NCBI GenBank assembly: GCA_963921425.1
Contig: OY992840.1
Span: 16,346,621 to 16,410,620, forward strand
Length of the DNA stretch: 64,000 bases
DNA from: Dryas octopetala
Taxonomy: Eukaryota; Streptophyta; Magnoliopsida; Rosales; Rosaceae
Reading direction: 5' to 3'
The position numbers and the translations under genes are program-made. This document shows positions 1-9,609 of the stretch, one piece after another (within the stretch, counting starts at the first letter, position 1; each line of letters begins with the position of its first letter). Below the pieces are notes generated by a model. The model was not told the DNA's origin and did not search any database. It saw nothing but the letters and a program-made list of their open reading frames with translations.

Positions 1-68
1 TTGGGAATTTTGTATTTCGATCATGAACAGTGTCAATTGCTAACTTAATTGAATTATTGGTGTTACAG

Positions 69-1758
69 GTTGGAACTTGTTACAACCATAAAGGTATATC
101 AGTTACTTACTATGACTCATTTCCATTGTGTTGTGGATATGTAATCGATTTGTTTTCCATTATGTGTGTGTTGGAAAGTAGTGGGATGGTGGGATGTTCT
201 TTCAGTGTTTGATTGGTTGAGGCTAGTTGATGGGTTGAAATTGAATCCATAAACTTGTCAATATTGATTTACAATAAGTTAAAAGGATTATTTTAATGGC
301 TAATTGCTTGATGTCGTTATTTTAATGCCGTGTGCTGAAGAATTTCATATTGGAGATTTCAGTTGGAATTGATAAATCAATCTTATTACGTTCACTTGTT
401 GACTAGTTGAAATTTCAAATGTGATAAATGTTGTCTGTATTTGATGTTTACCATTATCATGTTTTAGTGACATTTCCCCTCTTTGTACATGTGTGAGGAG
501 CTCATTTTGAACCCATAACATAGATTCAATACTTGGTCATTAGTCTGAGGAGCTCATTACGTATCTATATAAAGTGGTTGGATTCTATGCTTATTTGAAA
601 AATAACCTTCTGTTTCAGATTGGTGATCTTTATGGTTTTGTTATTCTGATTATTAGGATCGAGCCAAGGAAATATATAAAAAGGTGGAAGATCAGAAACC
701 TCTCAGAGGACGAAATCAAGATGCAATTGTGGCTGCTTGCCTCTACATTGCCTGCAGACAAGAAAATAAGCCCCGCACTGTGAAAGGTAGAAGGGCATTA
801 TTGTTCGTAAAGATTAATTCGTTTTGTTTTTCTTTATGAGCATGAGAGTTACTGAACTTGTGGATTCGAACCAGAGATATGCTCTGCGGTCAGTGGAGCT
901 ACCAAGAAAGAAATTGGCCGGGCAAAGGAGTTCATTTTGAAACATCTGGAGGTTGAGGTGGGTCACGAAATGGGAGCGATTCATGCTGGAGACTATATGG
1001 TGAGTTTTCTAAGTGAACTGTTTTTTCGTAACATGAATTGCATCTATTTGCATATATTTGCACAAGAACATAATTCGCATCTTGTATATGTAGAGACGTT
1101 TTTGTTCGAACCTTGGAATGACGAATCAAGAAGTCAGGGCTGCCCAAGAAACAGTGCAGAAATCTGAAGAGCTTGTCATAAGGTTAGATCTAGTTGTTGT
1201 TAGTTATATGTTCACTGGAAATTGAATTCTAGTATTGTGTATGATTTTTGTTTTTTGGTATAATATCTATTATCCCATAATTAAGAAGATATAGAAACTT
1301 ATCCTCCGCAATTGCACCATTATCTTGTTAAACGCATGCTTGATGCCATTTTTTTAATTGAATTTTAACCTATAACTCCTACAAGAGGGGAGTCCTTGGA
1401 TGTATATAACCAAGATGTCAGGTGGTTTCTTTTGAACTTAATTGAAGTAATGTTCTCTCACTTGTGCAGGAGGAGCCCAATATCAGTTGCAGCTGCTGTT
1501 ATTTACATCATAACTCAACTATCAAATGACAAAAAGTCTCTTAAAGGTTAGAAAACTGTGGACCTATTTAATCATTCTCTTTCAAAAGCCTATACTAAAT
1601 TCCCTTTGATTGCAGATATTTCACTTGCTACCAGAGTGGCTGAAGGGACCATCAAGAATTCCTACAAAGATCTCTATCCTCATCTGACACAGTTAATACC
1701 AAACTGGTTTGCCAAGGAGGAAGATGTCAAGAATCTCTGCAGCCCTAGAAATGCTTGA
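69..1758 (+). CDS. TFIIB: Transcription initiation factor IIB, 3' part (5' end outside window)
   Basis: General transcription factor that bridges TBP-bound promoter DNA and RNA polymerase II in the nucleus. Visible exons are 69-93, 657-786, 875-999, 1094-1182, 1470-1546 and 1616-1758, all with GT-AG borders and consistent phases. The product covers most of both cyclin-like repeats; motifs include [61 protein letters not shown] and [14 protein letters not shown]. The N-terminal zinc ribbon and B-finger lie upstream of base 1. Exon 69-93 is only 25 nt and encodes LELVTTIK, matching the conserved end of the first helix group. Compared with the TFIIB I recall, the segment between KHLEVEVGH and [10 protein letters not shown] is about two residues short and somewhat diverged, so this may be a secondary family copy. 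No stop or frameshift is seen in the visible part. Confidence 0.93.
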
Positions 1759-2917
1759 AGCTGATAATTATATTACATTACAATTTGATATCAATAATAC
1801 ATGCAGCATCAAAAAACAGTTTAATGCTTCATCTTTAATTTTATGAAGGTATTAGGAATTCCTTCTACTCTCCTTTTCTCTTTCCTATGTAAATAGGATA
1901 GGCTTTCCCTCCATCGCAGTGTGGTTTAAACATGTAGTTTTCCCCTCCACAAATCTATGGCAGTAGGCTATTTTTGTGATTTTATCATGTTTTTCTTTTG
2001 TTTGGCCAGTTTGTGATTTTATTCAAAGAATAAATTACCATGTTGTAAAGACCAGCATGGGCAATCCAATTATTTCAAGTTTGGAGGGAAAGAAGAAAAG
2101 AACACCCTTCAGTCTCCATGAATGAAAAGTAAAAGAGAGAGAATTATGTTTAGATGGCACCATACGGTCCATACTACTATATGATCAAATGCTTAACAAT
2201 TCATATTAGTGGTAATTAATTAAATGGGGAGACGAAAATGACTTTTCATTTTAGCATAATGACGTGGTTTGAGATTATTAGTGTCTGATGGAAGTTTTAC
2301 TCATGTATGTTGTGTGAAGGGGGATAGGCAATATCAAGAGCATGTATTGTGAGTAGCCAACGTAAAGCCAAGAATATAAAGGACAATATTGTTTTATTTG
2401 CAGTAGAGTGTGTATAGATTGCATGGTAATTAAATATAGAATAAATCGAAGGGAAACATCTTCTATGTACATATAAAAATGCTAATTAACCATCCATTTC
2501 TTAATCTTATACGTGTGTGCGTTTTGTTTTGGCCAAAATCTTATGTTTGTTAATGGAGAAGAGGAATGAATTAATGAAATGTCCCTGACATTAACCATGA
2601 TGTTATACATATAAACACACAAACACAAAATCTAAGTAGTGAAAGATGATTTCCACAAGAGAGGAAAGAGGAAAGAGAAGAACTTACCTGCAATCTAAGG
2701 GATGCCAGCTGCTATCCCCAGCCCCCCTCTTTCTCTTTTTCTCTCTCTCTCTCTCTTCCTCTCTCTCTTGTGATACCACCTGTCCCCCTAACACGGGGGC
2801 AGGTAAGTTATTTTCAGAAGGAAAACCAACGCATTGCAAGACAACAAAACATCAGGAAGAAGACCCCACAACGTCCAGAAGTTGTCATTTTGTTTCATAA
2901 ACAAATCACCCAACATT

Positions 2918-2940
2918 TTGACACGTGTCCAATAGTTGAC
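2918..2940 (+). promoter_or_regulatory. G-box / CCAAT / W-box cluster in copy A promoter
   Basis: CACGTG at 2922-2927, CCAAT at 2929-2933 and TTGAC at 2936-2940 occur with nearly the same spacing as at 9154-9172 upstream of the AAA-ATPase. Retention between otherwise diverged copies suggests function. By family knowledge, G-boxes bind bHLH or bZIP factors and W-boxes bind WRKY factors. No binding evidence is available here. Confidence 0.5.
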
Positions 2941-3160
2941 CCACCTTTTAGCTATGGTCTATGGATCACCAATCACTGTAACCCCAGAATCTTAGTTTTA
3001 ATCCCATCTCTCTCTCTCTCTCTCTCTGCGTAAAGTTGTCCTTTTTCTTTACATTATTTTATTTTGCTTTCTCCATTCCTCTCTCATTTGCTTATCTACC
3101 TACGCACCGTCTCTGACAGAGTAATACAGAGTATACAGTCTCACACTCTCTGAATCAAAA

Positions 3161-3268
3161 GAACAACACTTCCCTCATCCCTGTTGGAGGAGCTCCTCTA
3201 AAAGGAGATGCATTTGTGAGAGGGGGTTGGAGGAGCTCATCCAACCAGGACTGAGGGAAGTATTATTC
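3161..3268. mobile_element. 108-bp MULE-type MITE with 9-bp target-site duplication
   Basis: Near-perfect terminal inverted repeats of about 37 bp: GAACAACACTTCCCTCA on the left, and GAATAATACTTCCCTCA read inward from the right. It is flanked by the direct 9-bp repeat GAATCAAAA at 3152-3160 and 3269-3277. The homologous place in copy B (9463-9471) has a single GAATCAAAA and no element, which is the empty site. A 9-bp duplication points to a Mutator-like transposase as the mobilising source. No coding capacity. Confidence 0.9.
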
Positions 3269-3507
3269 GAATCAAAATTCGAACACACAAAAGCCATTGA
3301 AAAGACCACCAAGAGGTCTCACCTAGACAAACCCAAAGAACCATTAGAGCTATAAGCAAGCTTAGCTCGATCAAGAACTAAGCAACTACTAAAGCCCACA
3401 AGGGCTTTGTGCTTCAGGGTAGTACTGGCACTATTTGTAGACTGAAGAGGAAGAAGAAGGAAAGAGAAACAAAACTACCAAGGAAGGAAGCAACCGATCA
3501 AATCGTG

Positions 3508-6283
3508 ATGGCAAGATTATCGAGGGCAGCAAGAAGAAGACGACCCTCCTTTCTCAAGGTTCTTGTAGATGATAACTTCTCTGACCAGTTGGTAAGTCCC
3601 TCTCTCCTCTACTCTGTTCTCTGCTTCACATAAAAATAACAAATCCCTGTTATTTCTGGAAAGGAAACAAAGAAAAATATAAAAAAGTTTATTACAGTAT
3701 TACTTTGTTTTATCCCGGCTCTGCTTTACTGATCTGTTTGTCATACTCATGCTTCTAATACATGATATTATTTGAGTTTCTGCAATGACATATGGATGAG
3801 TTATTATGAGTATGGCTGGACCACCTTAATATTTATGTGACTGTTTCTGTATTTTCTTTTGCTTATCGCATTTGGTGATCTCAGAGTTCATGTTCTATAT
3901 TTTGGAGTCTATATGGACAACCTGCATTTTGTTCATATTTTTGTCTTTTGGGGTCTTATTGGGTTATGCATTGTGTGTTAAGCTAGCCTCTTTAGTCCCT
4001 AACTCCAACCCCACTACCTAAGGCAGCAGAAAATCTCAAGAATCTGTAAACTGGTTTAGGTCTTGAATGGTTTATGCTATAAGTATCCCCCTTCCTGAAT
4101 GTGAAAATTCATTGTTGTTGATGCTCAAAAATGGTAGAGCAGTCAACGTCGAGTCGAACCACGTAGGCCCGTTGACCCACCACTGAGTGGACGACACGTC
4201 GAAGTGGGGCAGGAACGGGTAGCTGGGTCCGACTGGTGAGTAATGAGAGAGAATGATATCCAAGCACCCTGCACAGGTACACAAAAGTGAGCGGGAAGGG
4301 CACCGGTGTGGTGCCGGCCAAAGCTCCTCCGACGCTCAAGTCAGTGTTCAGAGAGATCTGAGAGCAGAGTGAGTGAATAGTATAATAATGATTTCAGTTG
4401 TCCCTTTGTGACAAGAAGGTACCTCTTTTATAGTACCTTTGGAAGAGTGTTAACCAATCCGGTGATGACACGTGTCCCTTGTGATGACTTACACTGCAGG
4501 AGCGCCACGTGTCACCGGTCTTGAGGATCCGAGTGAGTTGACACGGGTCGGGGCCTAGGAGGCTGGAGCTTAGAAGGCCGGAGCCTATGGGGCCGGAGCC
4601 TAAGAGGCCGGAGCCCAGGGGGCCGGAGCCTATGAGGCCGGAGCCTAGGAGGCCGGAGCCTAAGAGGTCAGGGGCTAGGAGCCCAGGAGCCTAGGAAGAG
4701 CTTAGTCTTTGGGTCTAGGCCCAAACGACATGATGTTAAGCCTTCTGTCACTTATCGTTATGCCGAGATGATTAGTCATACGAACAATTGTCAATTTCTC
4801 ACTGATTAGGTATAAATTTCTGTGTCTTTGTCATAAACTCATAAATACGAATATATGCACATGAATTGCATATTTTTACCTTAGCTTTTTGTGAAGATTT
4901 TCGCTTTTTGCTTTTTTCATAGTGATTATAAACAAAAGTTTTTTGCTTTATACTCTTGTCTCGATATAATTCATATATATTATGGATTGATTCACAGTAA
5001 TATTCATCTATATCTTCATCCTGATCACTTTGTTGCAGAAAATACTGCGAGCTGTCTACAAGCATTTTGATGGAAAGGTGTCTCAGGCTCTCAGCAGTCT
5101 TTTCTTCGGACCCCAGCTGGAACTTAGAAGTTGGAATGTTAATGTGAAAAAGGTTAATGACAGGTTCTTTTTCCAAAATGGTTGGAAGAAATTTGTGCAT
5201 GACAATGGATTAAAGATTGGTGAATTTCTAGTTTTCCGTTATGCTGGAAATTCAGAGTTCAATGTTGAGATATTTGGCACAAATTCCTGCAAAAGGGGGT
5301 CTGTAATGGCAGTTGGGCAAAGTGACAGACCTGGACGCTCATCAGCTGCTGGAACTAGGACTAGGCAAGCCACTAGTCCCATAAAAAAAGTAGTTTTTAT
5401 TGATTCTGAAACATCTGAATCTGAAGCATCTAACTTTAAGACATCTGAATCCCAGACATCTCTGCATATTGATGCGCTTGAAACTGATCAACTTAGTGAG
5501 GATTCCAAATGTACTGGGAGAACTTGGCCTGTCTACTTCCAATTTCAAAATGCAATTAGCTGATTCGTACGTGGTTGGAGGGCATTTTTGAAAGACAATA
5601 ATATGCAAGTCGGTGTTGTGTGTGTCTTTATTTTGATGGACAAGATCAGAAGGTGCAAATTGCACCTTGTCACAAGGTAAGTGATCTGTGAACTGGTGAG
5701 TACGATTGTGCTTGATTTATTTGGAAACTGTGCATGCTTATGTTTTTTGTTAATTTATGCAGGAAATGATCGGTTGGGTTCTGGAAAGAAGTTGTCTTCG
5801 AAGGCTCAAGTGGAAAATCCAAGCACTAGTCGAGCTACTGCTAGAGCTCTTGAAGAAGCCCAAAAATATTCTTCCGAGCATCCTTCCTTCACGTCTGTCT
5901 TGCAACCCACTTCTGTGAAGAAGGGATTGCTGGTATGAACATGAACCCAACCTTATAGTAATCTAATTTTGCAAACAAACGAAGATGCATTATTGGTCAA
6001 TCATATCTACATTTTCTCTTGCAGCTATATATGCAATAATCTACCTTTAAGTTAACTTTTGCAGCTTATACCAAAGAGCTTAATGGACCAAACGGGAGAG
6101 AGGGGGTACATCGTGCTTCAAGTTTCAACGTCAAGCTTTATGTGGCCTGTCAAATGTGTCCAGGACCAATATAACCAGACCAAGCTATATAAAGGTTGGT
6201 CCAAGTTCGTAAAATTTTATAAGTTGAAAGTGGGGGATGTTTGTGTCTTTGAGCTGATTAAGAGAGACGATGCGAGTGATTGA
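3508..6283 (+). CDS. B3 DNA-binding protein, REM type
   Basis: Putative nuclear DNA-binding protein of the REM (reproductive meristem) B3 group. Preferred model is 3508-3591, 5039-5495, 5763-5932 and 6065-6283, giving 309 codons without a stop. The start follows from the in-frame ATG before ARLSRAARRRRPSFLKVLV, where the first B3 strand begins. B3 domain 1 spans exons 1-2 (RRPSFLKVL, RFFFQNGWKKFV, GEFLVFRYAG). A Ser/Thr/Glu-rich linker follows, then a C-terminal B3 domain (HPSFTSVLQP, MWPVKCV, GWSKFVKFYKLKVGDVCVFEL), which ends a few residues earlier than usual. Exon 2 can also read on to a TGA at 5561-5563, inside a third, decayed B3 domain; the donor at 5496 removes it in phase. Intron 1 carries a solo LTR. 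The leader may derive from the AAA-ATPase promoter duplicate. Which transcript is made is unknown. Confidence 0.75.
4116..4786 (-). mobile_element. Solo LTR in B3 intron 1, 5-bp target-site duplication ATTGT
   Basis: A 671-bp sequence that starts TGTTGATG and ends CGAACA (TG...CA termini), flanked by ATTGT at 4111-4115 and 4787-4791. On the minus strand a TATAAAAGAGG box lies near 4425-4440. Downstream of it is a GC-rich R-U5-like region containing GACTTGAGCGTCGGAGGAG, which resembles plant LTR-retrotransposon leaders. U3 holds a 15-bp minisatellite. No internal gag/pol region remains, so this is a solo LTR left by LTR-LTR recombination. Its composition suggests Ty3/gypsy, but the family is not proven. 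Confidence 0.88.
4552..4695. repeat. 15-bp GC-rich minisatellite inside the solo LTR
   Basis: About nine degenerate tandem units of the form GGCCGGAGCCTAGGA, with variants such as GGCCGGAGCCTATGG and GGCCGGAGCCTAAGA. The array lies in the U3 part of the LTR, upstream of its TATA box on the minus strand. It is the most GC-rich tract in the neighbourhood. Confidence 0.85.
5500..5676 (+). pseudogene. Decayed middle B3 domain
   Basis: In frame with exon 2 of the B3 gene, the sequence encodes a B3 C-terminal half: RTWPVYFQFQNAIS, then TGA at 5561-5563, then FVRGWRAFLKDNN and MQVGVVCVFILMDK. A GTAAGT donor follows at 5677. Joining that donor to exon 3 is out of phase and reaches a stop at once. 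The domain therefore carries both a nonsense codon and a phase mismatch. Multi-B3 REM proteins commonly carry several such domains. Confidence 0.75.
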
Positions 6284-6752
6284 AGTTTCATTTTTTAGAT
6301 GTTAGTTGAGTTTTTCAGTTTGGTGAGATATTAATCAGTAATGTTGTATGCATATGAGACTTTGGGATGTTTGTGCGCCATGGGCTGCCTCCTTTTTTTG
6401 GTACATTTAGAAAAGCAAAAGAAATTTTCAGTTTGTAAGCATTTTTAGGCCCCAAAGATTGTACTTTGGTACTCTCTAGCAATAGAGTGGGCTTTCCCTG
6501 TATCTCATATTCTTGTTGGAGTAAAAGAACGTACTAAAAGATAGTTGAATATGACCTGAAGCAGTGCCACAGTGTTTCAGACATGTAATTTTCCCCTTCA
6601 CAAATCTATAGCAATCGACCATTTGTGATTTTATTCAAAGAACAAATTACTATGTTATAAAGACAGGCATGGGCAGTCCAATAATTTCAATTTGTAAGTT
6701 TGGAGAGGCAAAGAAGAAAGAGCACCCTCCAGTGGACCAGTCTCCATGAATG

Positions 6753-6758
<6 letters not shown>

Positions 6759-6797
<39 letters not shown>
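6759..6797. repeat. AG dinucleotide microsatellite
   Basis: About 19 uninterrupted AG units. The matching place in copy A has only a short AG run (near 2133-2140), so the tract expanded after the duplication. Confidence 0.95.
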
Positions 6798-6799
<2 letters not shown>

Positions 6800-7013
6800 C
6801 GTTTAAAATGGAAATCAAAATTGAATGGACAAGTTTTGTTGTCTTGTGAGTCACTCTCAAACTGAATGTACTTGTCAAATGTCTATGGCATGCCACACTG
6901 CTAAGTGAGTGGCGTGCTTTGTGAGTCTCTGACTGGACTGACCCATTTGTCTGTCTTCTTCACCCCCAAAGAAACCATGTTAAGCAACCACTTTAGTCGT
7001 GTGTGGTTGGGGC

Positions 7014-7585
7014 TGTTGGAAAAATTGTTGGAGTTCTTGTGAGTTGTGGCGGCTGAAATGATGATAGAAACTTGCTTCAAGGCACGTTGAACAACGCTTT
7101 CTTTCAGACAATATTTGCCCCCACTTCTTGTGTGTAGAGGGATTTGCAAATATGCCTTGTGGATACAATGAAGCCTAGTAACACTATTGTTTGTTAATGT
7201 CCTACACAACCAAAAACAAACCAAACACACAAATTGATATAACAAGAATACTCAAGTTTCACAAAGAACTAAAACTGCAGAAATTAGTTCTTTGTATTTG
7301 ATTTGGTGAAAAGATGGAGAATGAGATAATAGTTGTTTTTTCTGTAAAAAATTCTGTAGAGAACTTCTCTTTTTATAATGAATCCAATGTGCCCTTTCAT
7401 TAAATGGTATAGCAACCATTCATTTGAAATATTTATTCAAGAGGTATGATACCATTTGAATCATACCTTTTCATGAAAGGTTATGACTCTATGAATATAA
7501 AACACCTCTACAGAAAGTTTAGTAACCTTTCCCAAATGACACATTGATTCAATTCAAATTACAAATATTTGAAAATTATCTAACA
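7014..7585 (-). mobile_element. Solo LTR with 5-bp target-site duplication GGGGC
   Basis: A 572-bp sequence that starts TGTTGGAAAA and ends TATCTAACA. It is flanked by GGGGC at 7009-7013 and 7586-7590. The short terminal inverted repeat TGTTRGA is typical of Ty1/copia LTRs. A TATA-like box read on the minus strand near 7363-7380 favours minus orientation, but a plus-strand TATAAAA near 7495 leaves orientation open. No internal retroelement sequence is adjacent. Confidence 0.85.
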
Positions 7586-9151
7586 GGGGCTTGAGGGTGA
7601 TTCATACTTTCATTTTTGGTATGTTCTTTTTTCTTTTGGTGATATAGAATAGAAGGAAATTATCTTTGCTTAGAGGGAAACAACAATAAAAGAAAAGAAA
7701 CTAGCATCGACAAGTACAAAAGATTGAGTGGTGAAGAACCAGACTACTATGAATCTATGATACTCATTGTCCTTTGCTACTTACCCAAAAAGCCCAACAT
7801 ACTGATCAAATGTTTGAACAATTCAAATTAGGATTTATTAATTAAATGGGGAGTTGGGGAGACAAAAATGATTTTCATTTTAACATGGTAACGTGGTATG
7901 AGATTACAAGTGTCTCGTGAAAATTTTACTCATGTATGTTGTGTGAAAGGGATAGGCAATACTAAGAGCATGCATTGTGAGTAGTCAACGTAAAGCGAAG
8001 AAGGACAATATCGTTTTTATTTGCAGGCAGAGTGTGTGTACATTGCATAATGCATATATTATAGGGTTTATGTGTGTGGGTTGAATTAAGTGATCAACCA
8101 ACAAATATGTACAGTTCATTAAGAGAAAAAAATAATGGAGAATTTGTGTCCAAACAACTTACACGCATTAAACAGAGCTAGGGATTTAAACATATTTAAT
8201 TAGTATATATCAAAAGTGATCAAATCTTGATACCAAACCCAAAAAAATTTGGTCACATACCAAACCCGAGATTTTAATAGTTGTTGAATCATTGAAGATG
8301 AAATCTCACTATTGATGATTAGATGCTACACTTCATAGTGATAGGCTAACAGCTTAGACAATGAACCAATTTTTGTTGTTATGATATAATACACTCCGTA
8401 AACCTCATAAGAAAGAAATCTGGCTATTGTTCATGATGGGTATCCATACTCTTTTTTTTCTCTTTAGCCAAATACTACCTAAAGGCTCTACTGTTATTTG
8501 CTCCACAGTTATAATAGGGGACCACATCACTATCACAAAAATATTAGGATGCAAGAGTACAAAAAATTTGATTAATATTAAATATCTAGCCAAAAAGTTT
8601 AAGCTATTAGAAAATGAATACTTATAGTATTAGCTAGTGGATACTTATCTTATTTAATGTGGGAGCGAATCAAATGCTCGACAACATATAAGAGAAGTAT
8701 TTTTTGTCAGACAATTTAACGTTATTTTATCAATTATCAATATAAAATTATTAACTAGGTGAATTTTACTTGAATGTATAGTCTAAATTGATCATTTGGT
8801 GTCATAAAATACCATATAGATTGAAAAGAAACATTTATTGTGTACATATATTGATGCTATATTAACCATTTCATAATTTTGTGTATGTAGAAAAAGAATG
8901 AAAAGTCCTAGCTATTACATTAACAAGAATATTATTATATATAAACACACAAACATAAAATCTTAATAGTGAAAGATGATTTCCGGAAAGAGTAAAAACG
9001 CAAGGCAAAGCAAAAGAAGAAGACATTAAGAAGACCCCACAATCATTCCAGAAGTTGTCATTTTGTTTGATAAAAAAAACACCTAAATATTTTCTAAATT
9101 TCTAATCCCATGCGCAGACCCACTTTCTTCGTTTGGGTGTCTTATGTGCGT

Positions 9152-9172
9152 GACACGTGCCCAATAATTGAC
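9152..9172 (+). promoter_or_regulatory. G-box / CCAAT / W-box cluster upstream of AAA-ATPase
   Basis: CACGTG at 9154-9159, CCAAT at 9161-9165 and TTGAC at 9168-9172, about 440 bp before the start codon. The same arrangement is kept in copy A at 2922-2940. Stress and defence induction is typical of this ATPase group, which fits a G-box plus W-box, but regulation is inferred. Confidence 0.5.
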
Positions 9173-9609
9173 CTTCCTTTTTGAAAAATTATTGGATTAG
9201 TCACCTCCAATCCCATGCATTGTTTTTTTGGTCACACAGTCCACGTAGTCCACCAATCAATTTAATCCCAAAATCTTAGTTTTAATCCCATCAATCTCTC
9301 TCTTTCTCTCTGTAAAGTTGTCCTTTTTCTAATCCAATTTGTTTACATTATTTTTTTTTTTGCTTTCTGTCATTTGCTTATAAACGATTCCATTCCTCTC
9401 TCATTATCTACCTACCCACCCTCTCCACAGAATTGCACAGAGTACACAGACTCACACTCTCTGAATCAAAATTCAAACACACAAAACCCGTGAAAAAGAC
9501 CATGAAAAAGACCAAAAGGCCTCACCTTTAGCTATCTTAGGAGTCCTAGACAAACCCAAAGAACCATTAGAACTCCAACTAGCTCAGTTGCTCAAGAACC
9601 AGAGCAACA

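Larger units (their letters stand above)
1890..3390 (+). repeat. Segmental duplication, copy A (flank, promoter and 5' leader)
   Basis: Non-coding stretch after TFIIB that is repeated, diverged, in direct orientation upstream of the AAA-ATPase (copy B, 6480-9605). Blocks that align by eye are about 1900-2140 with 6490-6765, 2183-2440 with 7808-8070, 2464-2660 with 8840-8995, and 2820-3390 with 8999-9605. Homology stops at about 3390, which in copy B corresponds to the bases just before the ATPase start codon. In copy A the B3 gene lies there instead. The leader holds CT-rich tracts. Copy A also carries a 108-bp MITE that copy B lacks. Confidence 0.85.
6480..9605 (+). repeat. Segmental duplication, copy B (upstream of AAA-ATPase)
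   Basis: Diverged partner of copy A (1890-3390), expanded to about 3.1 kb. Part of the extra length is an AG microsatellite (6759-6797) and a 572-bp solo LTR (7014-7585); other stretches, such as 8100-8800, have no match seen in copy A. The last part holds a CT-rich leader leading straight into the ATPase start codon. No gene was found in it. Short reading frames on the minus strand around 6901-7245 fall in the LTR and are not convincing. Confidence 0.82.

Noticed and set aside
4799..5200. 133-codon minus-strand frame over B3 exon 2
   Set aside because: Antisense to a confirmed B3 exon and partly in intron. No recognisable domain.
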